Assembly: GCA_963821705.1 (NCBI GenBank)
Contig: CAWGEV010000007.1
Coordinates: 496,001 to 560,000, forward strand
Source of the DNA: DASUPK01 sp963821705
Lineage (GTDB): Bacteria; Actinomycetota; Thermoleophilia; Solirubrobacterales; 70-9
Direction: 5' to 3'
Length of the DNA stretch: 64,000 nucleotides
Shown: positions 22,145 through 30,487 of the stretch, one piece after another
Layout: every line of letters starts with the position of its first letter
Position numbering within the stretch: position 1 is the stretch's first letter
Notes under the pieces: generated by a model
The model's database searches: none
The model's input: only the letters and a program-made list of their open reading frames with translations
Told to the model about the DNA's origin: nothing
Made by a program: the position numbers and the translations under genes

Positions 22145-23929
22145 TCACGACATCCCGGTCGGCGTGTGGGTCACCTTCCGCACCTGGCCACCACGCTGGT
22201 TGTACATGTGCACGCCACACGGCAGGCACGGGTCGAAGCTCCGCACCGCCCGCATGATGTCCACGCCCTTGAAATTCTCGGGACCGTTCTCCTCGAAGAT
22301 CGGCGTGTTCTGCACCGCATCCTCGTAGGGGCCCGGCGTCCCGTAGGTGTCGCGTGGATTGCTGTTCCAGGGGGTCGGCGGGTACGGCTGGTAGTTCGCC
22401 ACCCTCCCGTCCTGGATGACCATGTGGTGCGAGAGCACCCCTCGGGCCGCCTCGCAGAAGCCGACCGAAACCGCCTCCTTGGGCACCTTGAAGTCGTTCC
22501 ACGACTTCGTGCGGCCCTCGCGAACCTCCTTCAGCGCCCTCTCCAGGTTGTGGAGGCCGATCAGCGCCGAGAAGGCCTCGTGATAGGTCCGGGCCCGATC
22601 CCGCTCGATCGCGTTCGACTTCTCCGGGATCTTCCACTCGAGCTCCATCTCGGGCTTCGAGGCGGTCCTCGGGAGGACCATCTTGATGCTCTCGCCGGTG
22701 GCCTTCGCGTAGCCGAAGTCCACCAGGCCTGCCTTCGCCGTCACCCAGGAGCGGGCGAACGGCCCACCGCCGGTGTCACAGGCGACGTAGGTGTCGTTCC
22801 GCTGGTCGTAGATCCGCGGCGAGGCGACCCAGCTGTACTTGTCCTGCCAGTCGCGCTTCTGCGGCTTCGGCAGGGTCACCTTGTTCCACGGATGGCGCTT
22901 GTCCACCGGGTTCCCGAGCGGGTCCTCGGTGACGAACGTCTCCTCGTTCGTCCAGTCGTCGAAGTACGAGCTCCCGAGCAGGATCCGGATCATCAGGTTG
23001 ATCTCGACCAGGTCGGTCGTGATCAGCTCGCCCTTCAGCACGACGCCGGGGGTGATGTAGCGCTTCCGCCCCCACTCGGTCATGTTGCGGTAGTCGTAGT
23101 CGACGTAGTCGGGGTCGTCGAAGTAGCCCCAGCAGACCAGGTCCGTGTCGCGATAGCCGACCATGTCGTACCCCGGCAACTCCTGAAGGAAGAAGTCGTA
23201 GAGGTCGTCGTGCATCGGCACGGCCCGCTTGACGTAGTCGATGTATCGCATCAGGCGCACGTAGTAGTCCGTGCAGGTCTGGTGCGTGATGTCCACCGAC
23301 ACCCCGCCCGGCATGATCGTCGAGGGGTGGGTGTGGCGGCCGCCGAACAGGCAGTACATCTCCCGCGTGTAGCGAGCCACCTGGAGGGTCTCCAGGTAGA
23401 AGTCGCCCGTGAACGGGTTGAGCGCCCGCATGATGTCGGCGATGGTCTTGTACCCGTGGACGTCCTGCCCGGGCGCCGCCGCGGACTCGGCCTTCTTGAG
23501 CAGCGAGGGATTCGTCTCCTTCACCATCTGCTCGCAGAAGTCCACGTTCGCCATGCAGTCGTTGAAGATCGCGTGGTCGAACATGTAGTCCGCGGTCTCG
23601 GCGAGGTTGTAGCCGAGGTCGCCCAGCGCGGGCGGCTTCACGCCGTACGCCATGTTCTGGTTGAGACAGGACGTGGTGCAGTGGTTGTCACCGCAGATGC
23701 CGCAGATGCGACTGGTGATGAAGTGCGTGTCCCGCGGATCGATCCCCTTCATGAAGATGTCGAACCCGCGGAAGATCATCGAGGTCGAATAGGCCTTCTC
23801 CACCTTCTTGGCATCGAAGTCGATCTCCGTGTGGATCCCGAGGCTGCCCACGATCCGGGTGATCGGATCCCAGGACATCTCCTTGACGGCGACCTTCTTC
23901 GAAGTTGTCGGAGTCTCGGTTGTTGCCAT
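22145..23929 (-). CDS. hhyL: [NiFe] hydrogenase large subunit, group 1h type
   Basis: 594 residues. L1 motif RICGICGDNHCTTSC (near 75) and L2 motif DPCLPCGVHMY near the end bind the NiFe site. About 17 residues follow the His of L2 and would be removed by the maturation protease. The LPCGVHMY form of L2 is typical of the oxygen-tolerant, high-affinity group 1h enzymes of actinobacteria that oxidise atmospheric H2; the group call is by motif recall, not phylogeny. Start at ATG 23929, 35 bases after the small subunit. Confidence 0.94.
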   Translation of the reverse strand: MATTETPTTSKKVAVKEMSWDPITRIVGSLGIHTEIDFDAKKVEKAYSTSMIFRGFDIFMKGIDPRDTHFITSRICGICGDNHCTTSCLNQNMAYGVKPPALGDLGYNLAETADYMFDHAIFNDCMANVDFCEQMVKETNPSLLKKAESAAAPGQDVHGYKTIADIMRALNPFTGDFYLETLQVARYTREMYCLFGGRHTHPSTIMPGGVSVDITHQTCTDYYVRLMRYIDYVKRAVPMHDDLYDFFLQELPGYDMVGYRDTDLVCWGYFDDPDYVDYDYRNMTEWGRKRYITPGVVLKGELITTDLVEINLMIRILLGSSYFDDWTNEETFVTEDPLGNPVDKRHPWNKVTLPKPQKRDWQDKYSWVASPRIYDQRNDTYVACDTGGGPFARSWVTAKAGLVDFGYAKATGESIKMVLPRTASKPEMELEWKIPEKSNAIERDRARTYHEAFSALIGLHNLERALKEVREGRTKSWNDFKVPKEAVSVGFCEAARGVLSHHMVIQDGRVANYQPYPPTPWNSNPRDTYGTPGPYEDAVQNTPIFEENGPENFKGVDIMRAVRSFDPCLPCGVHMYNQRGGQVRKVTHTPTGMS

Positions 23930-23964
23930 CTCTGTCTTTCTCCTCTTGTCTCGAAGTTGATCGC

Positions 23965-25053
23965 CTAGGACCCGGGCGGCGCGTAGCCGGCGGATCGCGA
24001 CTTGTATCCGGTGGTCAGCTGGTTCCCGCGGCGACGCCAGTCGGGCTCCACGTCGTACTTCTTGCGCATGTTCCGCTTGCGGACACTCCTGACGATCGGG
24101 CCGATCGTGAACTTCTCGAAGCTCGACGCCACGCCGCCCCAGCGGTCCTCCTCCATGAAGGGCATGTACTTGTCGGGGAAGCCGGGCATCGTGCAGGCCA
24201 TGCAGATCCCGCCCACGTTCGGGCAGCCCCCGACGCCGCTCTGCCAGCCGCGAATCGGGACGTTGCACTTGACGACGGGCCCCTTGCAGCCGAGCTTCAC
24301 GAGACAGCGGTGGTCGGAGCCGTATTCGGTGGCGAACTCGCCCTGCTCCGAGAACCCGCCCCGGTTGCAGGACTCGCGGACCGTGCGCCCGAAGAGCCAG
24401 GTCGGCCGGTGCGCGTCGTCGAGATCGGGCACCGGGGCCCGGCCGGCGAGGTGGAGCGCCAGGTAGAGCAGCGCCTCCGTAGTGTTGTCGGGCTGGGCGG
24501 GACAGCCGGGGATGTTGACCACGGGCAGCCCGGCGCTCGACTTCCAGTCCCAGCCCAGGTAGTCGGCGACCCCCATCGCCCCCGTCGGGTTGTTCTTCAT
24601 CGCCGGGATCCCGCCGTAGGTCGCGCAGGTTCCCAGGGCGACCACGGCCGCCGCCTTCGGCGCCAGACGGTCGACCCAATCGTTGGTGGTGATCGGCTGG
24701 CCGGACTGCGGGTCGGTGCCCATCGCCGCCCAGTGGCCCTCGCCGGAGAGCTCCTCGTTCGGAATGGAGCCCTCGACGATCAGGACGAAGGGATCGAGCT
24801 TGCCGGCCTCGGCGTCGTACCAGGCCTGCATGAACTCGTCGCCGTTCTCGTAGGCGAGGACCGGGTTGTGGACGATCACCTTGGGCATCCCCGGGATCGC
24901 CTGCGTGACGATGTCCTCGAGGCTGGGGTCGACGGCCGAGGTCATGGCGACCGAGTCGCCATCGCAGCTCAGTCCGGTCGTCATCCAGATGACGTGGGCC
25001 TCCACTGCCTCCGTCTTGGCCTGATCCGGTACGAACTCGACTGAGTTGGCCAT
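23965..25053 (-). CDS. hhyS: [NiFe] hydrogenase small subunit, group 1h type
   Basis: 362 residues holding three Fe-S clusters that carry electrons from the NiFe site. The proximal region reads TTGLSCDGDSVAMT: Cys30 with Asp33 matches the 3Cys-1Asp proximal cluster described for the oxygen-insensitive group 1h enzyme of Ralstonia. Other ligands are in LGTCATYGG, IPGCPAQPDN, HRCLVKLGCKG and CPNVGGICMACTMPG. There is no Tat signal peptide and no C-terminal membrane helix, so the enzyme stays on the cytosolic side and needs a partner to reach the membrane. Confidence 0.94.
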   Translation of the reverse strand: MANSVEFVPDQAKTEAVEAHVIWMTTGLSCDGDSVAMTSAVDPSLEDIVTQAIPGMPKVIVHNPVLAYENGDEFMQAWYDAEAGKLDPFVLIVEGSIPNEELSGEGHWAAMGTDPQSGQPITTNDWVDRLAPKAAAVVALGTCATYGGIPAMKNNPTGAMGVADYLGWDWKSSAGLPVVNIPGCPAQPDNTTEALLYLALHLAGRAPVPDLDDAHRPTWLFGRTVRESCNRGGFSEQGEFATEYGSDHRCLVKLGCKGPVVKCNVPIRGWQSGVGGCPNVGGICMACTMPGFPDKYMPFMEEDRWGGVASSFEKFTIGPIVRSVRKRNMRKKYDVEPDWRRRGNQLTTGYKSRSAGYAPPGS

Positions 25054-25081
25054 CTCTCCTCCTGTTGCTAGTTCAGTGTCA

Positions 25082-26179
25082 TCAACAGATCCTGGGCAGC
25101 GGATCGCCCACCAGCTGGTCCATCACTCGCCTGCCGCCGAACGCCGTCTCCACCAGCACCATGCCGGGCGGCTCCGTCTTCACCTCGCCGATCTCGGCGG
25201 CTTCATCGCAGCCGGGGACGGATCGCAGCGCCGCCAGCGCCTCCTCGGCCCGATCGGGCGCGACGAACGCAACGAGCTTGCCCTCGTTGGCGACGTACAT
25301 CGGGTCGATGCCGAGGATCTCCGCCGCGCCCGCCACCGCCGGGTTGACCGGCACATCGCCCTCCCGCACGCTGATCGCGACGCCGGAGGCACGGGCAAGC
25401 TCGTTCAACACGGAGGCCACCCCGCCTCGCGTCGCGTCACGCATGCAGTGAAGATCGGTGCCCGCCGCGTCGAGCAGGGCGTCCACCGCGGGCCAGAGCG
25501 GGCGGGTGTCGGAGGTGATCTCCGCGTCGAGTGAGAACTCGTCGCGGGCGAGCATGATCGCCGAGCCGTGGTCGCCGACCGTCCCGGAGACGATGATGCG
25601 GTCACCGGGCTTCAGGCCGCTCGGGGAGAGCACCGCCCTCGGATCGACTTTGCCGATCCCGGCGGTGCAGATGTACATGCCGTCCGCGTGGCCGCGCTCG
25701 ACCACCTTGGTGTCCCCGGTCGCGATCTCGACGTCCGCAGCTTCCGCCGCCGTCGCGATGGCCTCCACCTCCGCCCGCAGCTCGTCGGCGGGCAATCCCT
25801 CCTCCAGGATCAGGGAGAGGCTCAGCGCCCTCGGCCTCGCCCCGGCAACCGCCAGGTCGTTGGCCGTGCCGTTCACCGCAAGCTCGCCGATCGAGCCCCC
25901 CGGGAACCGGATCGGCCGGACCACGTAGCTGTCCGTCGAGATCGCGAGGCCGAGGTCGTCGATGGTGATCACGCCTGCGTCCCCCAGCTGCTCCAGCGTC
26001 TCGCCTTCCCCGGCGAGGGCCGGCACCAGGAGGCCCTCGATCAGCGTCTGCGTCGCCTTGCCGCCTGCTCCGTGCGCCATCGTGACGGTCTCGTCTTTGA
26101 ACCGCGGGCGCTTGGCCCGGGCCGTCTCGATGATCTGGAGGACCTTCTGCTCGCGCTCGGAGACCGCTGAGTCCGCCAT
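25082..26179 (-). CDS. hypE: Carbamoyl dehydratase HypE
   Basis: 365 residues; dehydrates the carbamoyl group on its C-terminal cysteine to thiocyanate, the CN donor. AIRS/PurM fold: TMAHGAGGKATQTLIEG, TDSYVVRPIRFPGG, GELAVNGTANDLAV; the protein ends in the required PRIC. The ATG at 26179 is chosen because AAGGAG lies 6 nt upstream; a GTG at 26182 is adjacent. Overlaps the hypD stop. Confidence 0.95.
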   Translation of the reverse strand: MADSAVSEREQKVLQIIETARAKRPRFKDETVTMAHGAGGKATQTLIEGLLVPALAGEGETLEQLGDAGVITIDDLGLAISTDSYVVRPIRFPGGSIGELAVNGTANDLAVAGARPRALSLSLILEEGLPADELRAEVEAIATAAEAADVEIATGDTKVVERGHADGMYICTAGIGKVDPRAVLSPSGLKPGDRIIVSGTVGDHGSAIMLARDEFSLDAEITSDTRPLWPAVDALLDAAGTDLHCMRDATRGGVASVLNELARASGVAISVREGDVPVNPAVAGAAEILGIDPMYVANEGKLVAFVAPDRAEEALAALRSVPGCDEAAEIGEVKTEPPGMVLVETAFGGRRVMDQLVGDPLPRIC

Positions 26180-27300
26180 CACACCAGCTCCTTCTCACGG
26201 GCGAAGCGCCCGTAGTTGTAGTAGGCGGCGCACGCTCCCTCCGGCGAGACCATGCACGTGCCGATCGCATGCTCGGGGGTGCATGCGGTCCCGAAGACCT
26301 TGCACTCGTAAGGCTTGATCACGCCCTTCAGTACCTCGCCGCACTGACAGGCCTTCGGGTCGGCAACCCGGACGCCCGGCACGCTGAAGCGCTTTTCCGC
26401 GTCGAGCTGGGCGTAGGCGTCGCTCAGCCGCAGCGCGCTCTGGGAGATGAAGCCGAGACCCCGCCATTCGAAGTGCGGCCGCAGCTCGAAGACCTCCGAC
26501 ATCACCCTGAGCGCCGCGGGGTTCCCGTCGTACGGGACGACGCGGCTGTACTGGTTCTCGACCTCACACCGGCCCTCACCCAACTGAGCGAGGATCATCC
26601 GGATCGCCTGGAGGATGTCGAGCGGCTCGAACCCGGCGACCACGACGGGCTTGCGGTAGTCCTTGGGGATGAACTCGAAGGGCCGGCAGCCGACGACGGT
26701 CGAGACGTGCCCCGGTCCGATGAACCCGTCGAGCCGGAGGTCGGGCGAGTCGAGCAGCGCGCGGAGCGGCGGCACGATCGTGACGTGGTTGCACATGCAC
26801 GAGAAGTTCCCGACGCCCTCCGCCCTCGCGCGCTTCAGGGTCAGCGCGGTCGACGGCGCGGTGGTCTCGAACCCGATCGCGAAGAAGACCACCTCCCGAT
26901 CCGGGTTCTGCTTCGCGAGCCGGAGGGCGTCCAGCGGTGAGTAGACCATCCGGATGTCGGCGCCGTCCGCCTTCGCCTCCGTGAGCGTCTTCTCCGACCC
27001 CGGAACCCGCATCATGTCGCCGAAGCAGGTGAAGATGATGTCGTTCTCCGTGGCCATCGCGATCCCGTCGTCGACCCGTCCCATGGGGATCACGCAGACG
27101 GGGCAGCCGGGACCATGCACCAACTCGACGTTCTCGGGAAGGAGATCGTCGATCCCGTACTTGTAGATCGAGTGGGTGTGCCCGCCGCAGACCTCCATCA
27201 CCTTGTAGTGGCTACCCGGCTCGACCGCCTCCAGGATCTTTCCGGCGAGAGCCCGGCCGACCTCGGCGTCGCGGAACTCGTCCATGTACCGCATGCTCAT
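26179..27300 (-). CDS. hypD: Hydrogenase Fe(CN)2CO assembly factor HypD
   Basis: 373 residues. MEVCGGHTHSIYKYG near 37, HGPGCPVCVIP near 67, GFETTAPSTA near 150, and a C-terminal four-Cys set (CQCGEVLKG, CKVFG, CTPEHAIGTCMV) for the 4Fe-4S cluster. It forms the scaffold with HypC on which Fe(CN)2CO is built. Start overlaps the second HypC-like gene's stop as ATGA. Confidence 0.95.
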   Translation of the reverse strand: MSMRYMDEFRDAEVGRALAGKILEAVEPGSHYKVMEVCGGHTHSIYKYGIDDLLPENVELVHGPGCPVCVIPMGRVDDGIAMATENDIIFTCFGDMMRVPGSEKTLTEAKADGADIRMVYSPLDALRLAKQNPDREVVFFAIGFETTAPSTALTLKRARAEGVGNFSCMCNHVTIVPPLRALLDSPDLRLDGFIGPGHVSTVVGCRPFEFIPKDYRKPVVVAGFEPLDILQAIRMILAQLGEGRCEVENQYSRVVPYDGNPAALRVMSEVFELRPHFEWRGLGFISQSALRLSDAYAQLDAEKRFSVPGVRVADPKACQCGEVLKGVIKPYECKVFGTACTPEHAIGTCMVSPEGACAAYYNYGRFAREKELV

Positions 27301-27545
27301 CCGGTCACCTCGCTTCCCGCATGGGCGATCGCCGTGCCGGCGTGAACCAGCAGGCGGTCCCCCTCGGAGACGGGCTGCACCAGGGCGATCTCGACAGTGC
27401 TGCGGTCGGCCTCGCCGTCCTCAGCCGCACAGAGGGCGAGCTCCCGGTCCGCATCGATGCGGAGTACCCGCATCCGGATCGCCTCATCCCCACAGGTGAT
27501 GCATCCCGTCGTGTGGTCGCAACCGGGGATGAGGTCGTCCGTCAT
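27297..27545 (-). CDS. Second, divergent HypC/HupF-like protein
   Basis: 82 residues from ATG 27545. The segment AIRMRVLRIDADRELALC and the end (VQPVSEGDRLLVHAGTAIA) follow the HypC beta-barrel pattern, but the defining N-terminal Met-Cys is absent. Instead two cysteine pairs (CDHTTGCITC) precede the barrel. It may be a HypC-family chaperone specialised for this hydrogenase class. Sits between hypC and hypD, overlapping hypD by ATGA. An in-frame upstream Met at 27596 is less likely. Confidence 0.72.
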   Translation of the reverse strand: MTDDLIPGCDHTTGCITCGDEAIRMRVLRIDADRELALCAAEDGEADRSTVEIALVQPVSEGDRLLVHAGTAIAHAGSEVTG

Positions 27546-27612
27546 ACGCCCGGGTTCCTCACCCCACAGCCGGGGCGAAAGCGTCTGCGGGTCCATTGAC
27601 AGTGGCGTCTCG

Positions 27613-27891
27613 TCATTCGATCACGCTCGCCTTGAGCTCCTCGAGCTCCTGCTCGTAGTCCTTCCCCATCCCCTCGAGCAGGCCGATGGTCGCCCGGGCC
27701 TCGTCCTCGTCGACCTTCGAGATCGCGAAACCGACATGGATCAGGACCCAATCCCCGGGAGTGGCGCCCTCCCCTTCCTCGTCGAGGAGCCCGACGTTGA
27801 CATTCCGCCGCACCCCGGCCACGTCGACCGTCGCGAGGCGGTTCGTCTCGTCGACCAATTCGACCACCTGGCCTGGAATGGCCAAACACAT
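27613..27891 (-). CDS. hypC: Hydrogenase assembly chaperone HypC
   Basis: 92 residues starting MCLAIPGQVVELVD, with the essential Cys2 that binds the iron precursor, the barrel motif DVAGVRRNVNVGLL, GDWVLIHVGFAISKVDE, and a C-terminal helix. GAGGAG lies 6 nt before the ATG, which rules out the upstream open frame. First gene of the fifteen-gene operon. Confidence 0.95.
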   Translation of the reverse strand: MCLAIPGQVVELVDETNRLATVDVAGVRRNVNVGLLDEEGEGATPGDWVLIHVGFAISKVDEDEARATIGLLEGMGKDYEQELEELKASVIE

Positions 27892-27950
27892 CCAGATCTC
27901 CTCTCCGCCCGGGGGATCCATGCCAGGGTCCAAATACCCGAGGCGCGGCG

Positions 27951-27979
27951 AACCTACTCCCCTCATTAATGGGTGTCAA
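27951..27979 (-). promoter_or_regulatory. Sigma-70-type promoter of the hyp-hhy operon
   Basis: TTGACA at 27979-27974, a 17-nt spacer, then TAGGTT at 27956-27951, on the minus strand. Expected transcription start is near 27944, giving a leader of about 53 nt before hypC. The spacer contains an AT-rich perfect palindrome CATTAATG (27964-27971), a possible operator. Confidence 0.6.
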
Positions 27980-28025
27980 GGGAAGTGGGGATGATCGGGC
28001 CCGATCAGTCGGCGACAATGACCCG

Positions 28026-28316
28026 ATGGCAAGGCCGGGGGACGATCCACTCTCACGCGAGGTCTACGTCGGCGACGCCTACAAGAGGTTCGGCGAGCTG
28101 AACGCCGCCGATGCCCGCGCTCTCGGGGAGCAATTCAGTGGGCTGAGCGGCGGCGGGCTCGAGCAGAAGGTTGCGCCGGTCGGGCGGGCCTGGCGAGCGC
28201 TGGCCGAGCAGCTCGAGAGCTCGGGCGCGGCAACCGTGGAGGAGCTCGGCCCGGAACGGGCCGCCGAGCTCGCCGAGCAGCTGCGTGTGGTGCCTCCGGG
28301 CGGAGGCTGGCTCTAG
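28026..28316 (+). CDS. Small hypothetical protein
   Basis: 96 residues from ATG 28026 (MARPGDDPLSREVYVG), charged and helical (ADARALGEQFSGL; PERAAELAEQLRVV), no membrane segment. It runs divergently from the hydrogenase operon with 134 bases between starts. No recognised family and a weak ribosome binding site; codon use fits the neighbours. Confidence 0.55.
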   Translation: MARPGDDPLSREVYVGDAYKRFGELNAADARALGEQFSGLSGGGLEQKVAPVGRAWRALAEQLESSGAATVEELGPERAAELAEQLRVVPPGGGWL

Positions 28317-28329
28317 CTGATCTGCCCAC

Positions 28330-28704
28330 CTAACCCCAGGGCATCTGCTGATAGCCGCTCTTCACCGGGACGCCGATCAGCAGCGCGCGCACGTTCGCGT
28401 CCGACTTGTTGCGAATCGTGCGGTTGACGTTCGGGGAGAAGCGGCAGAAGGTGCCGGCGGGCGCCTCGTGCTCCTCGTCGTCGGTGACGATCGTCCCCTC
28501 GCCCTCGAGGATGATGAAGACCTCCTCCTGATCGTCGCCGGTGTGATCGTGGGCCGGGATCTGACCGCCGGCCTCGATGTCGACGACGTTGAACCCGAAC
28601 GCCTCCGCGCCGAGCGACTTCCGGGCGAGCCGCCACGTGGCTCCCCCGCTCCCCTCCATCTCCTCGAACTCGTCGATGCGCTTGATCGTGTAGCCCTCGG
28701 CCAT
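28330..28704 (-). CDS. Cupin-domain protein
   Basis: 124 residues. One cupin barrel with the metal motif GGQIPAHDHTGDDQEEVFIILEG split as HxH...E and a second strand PAGTFCRFSPNVNRTIRN. Small single-domain cupins may be dioxygenases, isomerases or sensors; the substrate cannot be told. GGAGGGGAG lies 5-6 nt before the ATG. Divergent from the SnoaL-like gene. Confidence 0.85.
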   Translation of the reverse strand: MAEGYTIKRIDEFEEMEGSGGATWRLARKSLGAEAFGFNVVDIEAGGQIPAHDHTGDDQEEVFIILEGEGTIVTDDEEHEAPAGTFCRFSPNVNRTIRNKSDANVRALLIGVPVKSGYQQMPWG

Positions 28705-28764
28705 CTGTCTCCCCTCCTGTCGGGTTCCGCTTGTCCTCTCCCCGCAGAACATATGCTGTCCGCC

Positions 28765-29199
28765 ATGGAAGAGGACTCGGCCCAGGGTCTCGAGAAGTCC
28801 ATCGGGCGTTACAACGACGCCTGGAACGCCCACGACCTGGACGCGATCATCTCCATGCACGCGCCCGACATGGTCTTCGAGAACCACACGGCGGGCGAGT
28901 CGGCGCAGGGACCGGATGAGGTCCGGAAGCACATCGGCTCGATCTTCGAGAGCTGGCCGGATCTCCATTTCGAGACGCGCCGCCTCTATGTGCGCGACGG
29001 GGTCGTCACCCAGGAGTGGACCGCGACAGCCACGCACACCAACACGATGCGTCGCGGCGAGCTGGTCGCCGAGCCGACCGGCAAGAAGATCGAATGGCGC
29101 GGGGTCGACGTGATCCCGTACGAGGACGGGCTCATCAAGCGCAAGGACGTCTATTCGGACTCCGTCTCGATCCTCCGCCAGGTCGGGCTGCTCGATTAG
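28765..29199 (+). CDS. SnoaL/NTF2-like protein
   Basis: 144 residues with the cone-shaped NTF2 fold: helix YNDAWNAHDLDAIISMH, then APDMVFENHTAG, IFESWPDLHFETRRLYV, and VTQEWTATATHTN. Such proteins include polyketide cyclases and delta-isomerases as well as binding proteins; the exact role is open. An ATG at 28753 would add four residues. Confidence 0.8.
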   Translation: MEEDSAQGLEKSIGRYNDAWNAHDLDAIISMHAPDMVFENHTAGESAQGPDEVRKHIGSIFESWPDLHFETRRLYVRDGVVTQEWTATATHTNTMRRGELVAEPTGKKIEWRGVDVIPYEDGLIKRKDVYSDSVSILRQVGLLD

Positions 29200-29234
29200 C
29201 CGCGATCAGGCGTAACCCTCCGGCACTCAGGTTC

Positions 29235-29567
29235 TCAACCCCGCCTGTGGAGAGCCCAGCCGGCGATCGCGAGCCCGCAGGCGACCAGGATCCCGGCCGA
29301 GAGCAGGCCGGCGTCGCTGCGCTCCGGGTCCCCCAGGATCGAGTCCCGAGCGCTCGACGACAGCACCGATCCCGCCGAGGCCCAGGACATGACCGACCCC
29401 GCGGAGGCGGCCGAGGCCACGGAGAACGCCGAGCCCGCCGACCCGATCGAGCCGATCGAGGCGAAGGAGCCGACCGAGCCGATCGAGAGCACCGATCCCT
29501 TCGATGCGATCGAGAGGAACGAGTCCTCCGACCACAGCGAGAGGCCGTTGTCCGGGCTCGAGCTCAC
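29235..29567 (-). CDS. Ser/Gly repeat protein (SIGSxGS repeats) with C-terminal membrane helix
   Basis: 110 residues. After SLWSEDSFLSIASKGSVLS come about a dozen short S-x-x-S/G units (SIGSVGSFASIGSIGSAGS), a regularity that could form a compact beta-solenoid. A transmembrane helix (LLSAGILVACGLAIAGWAL) and HRRG end the protein. Similar proteins occur in actinobacteria without known function. The start overlaps the thrB stop as ATGA, so it is co-translated with threonine biosynthesis genes although it has no obvious metabolic link. Confidence 0.65.
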   Translation of the reverse strand: MSSSPDNGLSLWSEDSFLSIASKGSVLSIGSVGSFASIGSIGSAGSAFSVASAASAGSVMSWASAGSVLSSSARDSILGDPERSDAGLLSAGILVACGLAIAGWALHRRG

Positions 29568-30442
29568 AGCTCCGGGACGTCGGCTCCCATCGGCGAGAAG
29601 GGCACGCGCCGGACCTCCGCCCAGTCCCCCACGCGCTCGCTGAGCGCCTTCATAACCTCGCCGGTGCTCTGCCAGAACGTCCAGACGAGGACCGTCGGGC
29701 CGGCGCCGGAGATTGTGGCGCCGATCGCTCCCATCCTCGGCGCCTCCTTCACGAGCTCCATCGACCGGGGATAGAGGTGGGCGCGATGAGGCTGGTGCAG
29801 CCGGTCGGCGAGCCCGCGGCCGATCAGGGTCAGGTCGGAGCGCTCGATGCCGAGGACCAGCTCGGCTGCGGCCGAGACGTTGGCGACCGCGTCGGCGAGC
29901 GGGACCTCCTCCGGGATCGCCTTGCGAGCCTCCTCGGTCGGAACCTGCTCGCCCGGGATCACGACCACGGCCTCCACCCCCTGCGGGGGGTCGAGACGGG
30001 TCGCGGCGAGGGTGCCGTCCTCCTCGGCGCAGACGACGAACCCGCCGAAGAGAGCCGCGGCAACGTTGTCGGGATGCCCCTCGATCTCCGCGGCCTTGGC
30101 GAGGACGTCCTCCGGCTCCTGGGCGAGCTCATAGAGGTGGTCGGCGGCGAGCAGGCCGGCGACGATCGCCGCGGCGCTGGAGCCGAGTCCCGCGGCCAGC
30201 GGGATCTCGCTCCTGATTCGGAACGCGATCCCATCCGCCGGGCGCAGGGACTCGAAGGCGCGCACGCACAGGTTCGAGCGATCGAGCGGCACGTCGAGCC
30301 CATCGGCCTCCACCGAGAAGGACCCGCACTCCTCCACCTCGAGCTCGAGGTGCATGGCGAGCGCGGCGGCCAGCACGTCATAGCCCGGGCCGAGGTTGCC
30401 CGAGGAGGCCGGCACCTTGACCAGCCTGCGACGCGCGGTCAT
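29564..30442 (-). CDS. thrB: Homoserine kinase
   Basis: 292 residues, GHMP kinase family; phosphorylates homoserine for threonine synthesis. N-terminal VKVPASSGNLGPGYDVLA, ATP-binding loop PLAAGLGSSAAAIVAGLL near 95, and the C-terminal GATISGAGPTVLVW motif. Standard length. 45 bases downstream of thrC in a lysA-hom-thrC-thrB order. Confidence 0.94.
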   Translation of the reverse strand: MTARRRLVKVPASSGNLGPGYDVLAAALAMHLELEVEECGSFSVEADGLDVPLDRSNLCVRAFESLRPADGIAFRIRSEIPLAAGLGSSAAAIVAGLLAADHLYELAQEPEDVLAKAAEIEGHPDNVAAALFGGFVVCAEEDGTLAATRLDPPQGVEAVVVIPGEQVPTEEARKAIPEEVPLADAVANVSAAAELVLGIERSDLTLIGRGLADRLHQPHRAHLYPRSMELVKEAPRMGAIGATISGAGPTVLVWTFWQSTGEVMKALSERVGDWAEVRRVPFSPMGADVPEL

Positions 30443-30487
30443 CTGCCGGAGGCTATCCGGCCCGCCGGAGAGCTACGAGCCGAGCCC

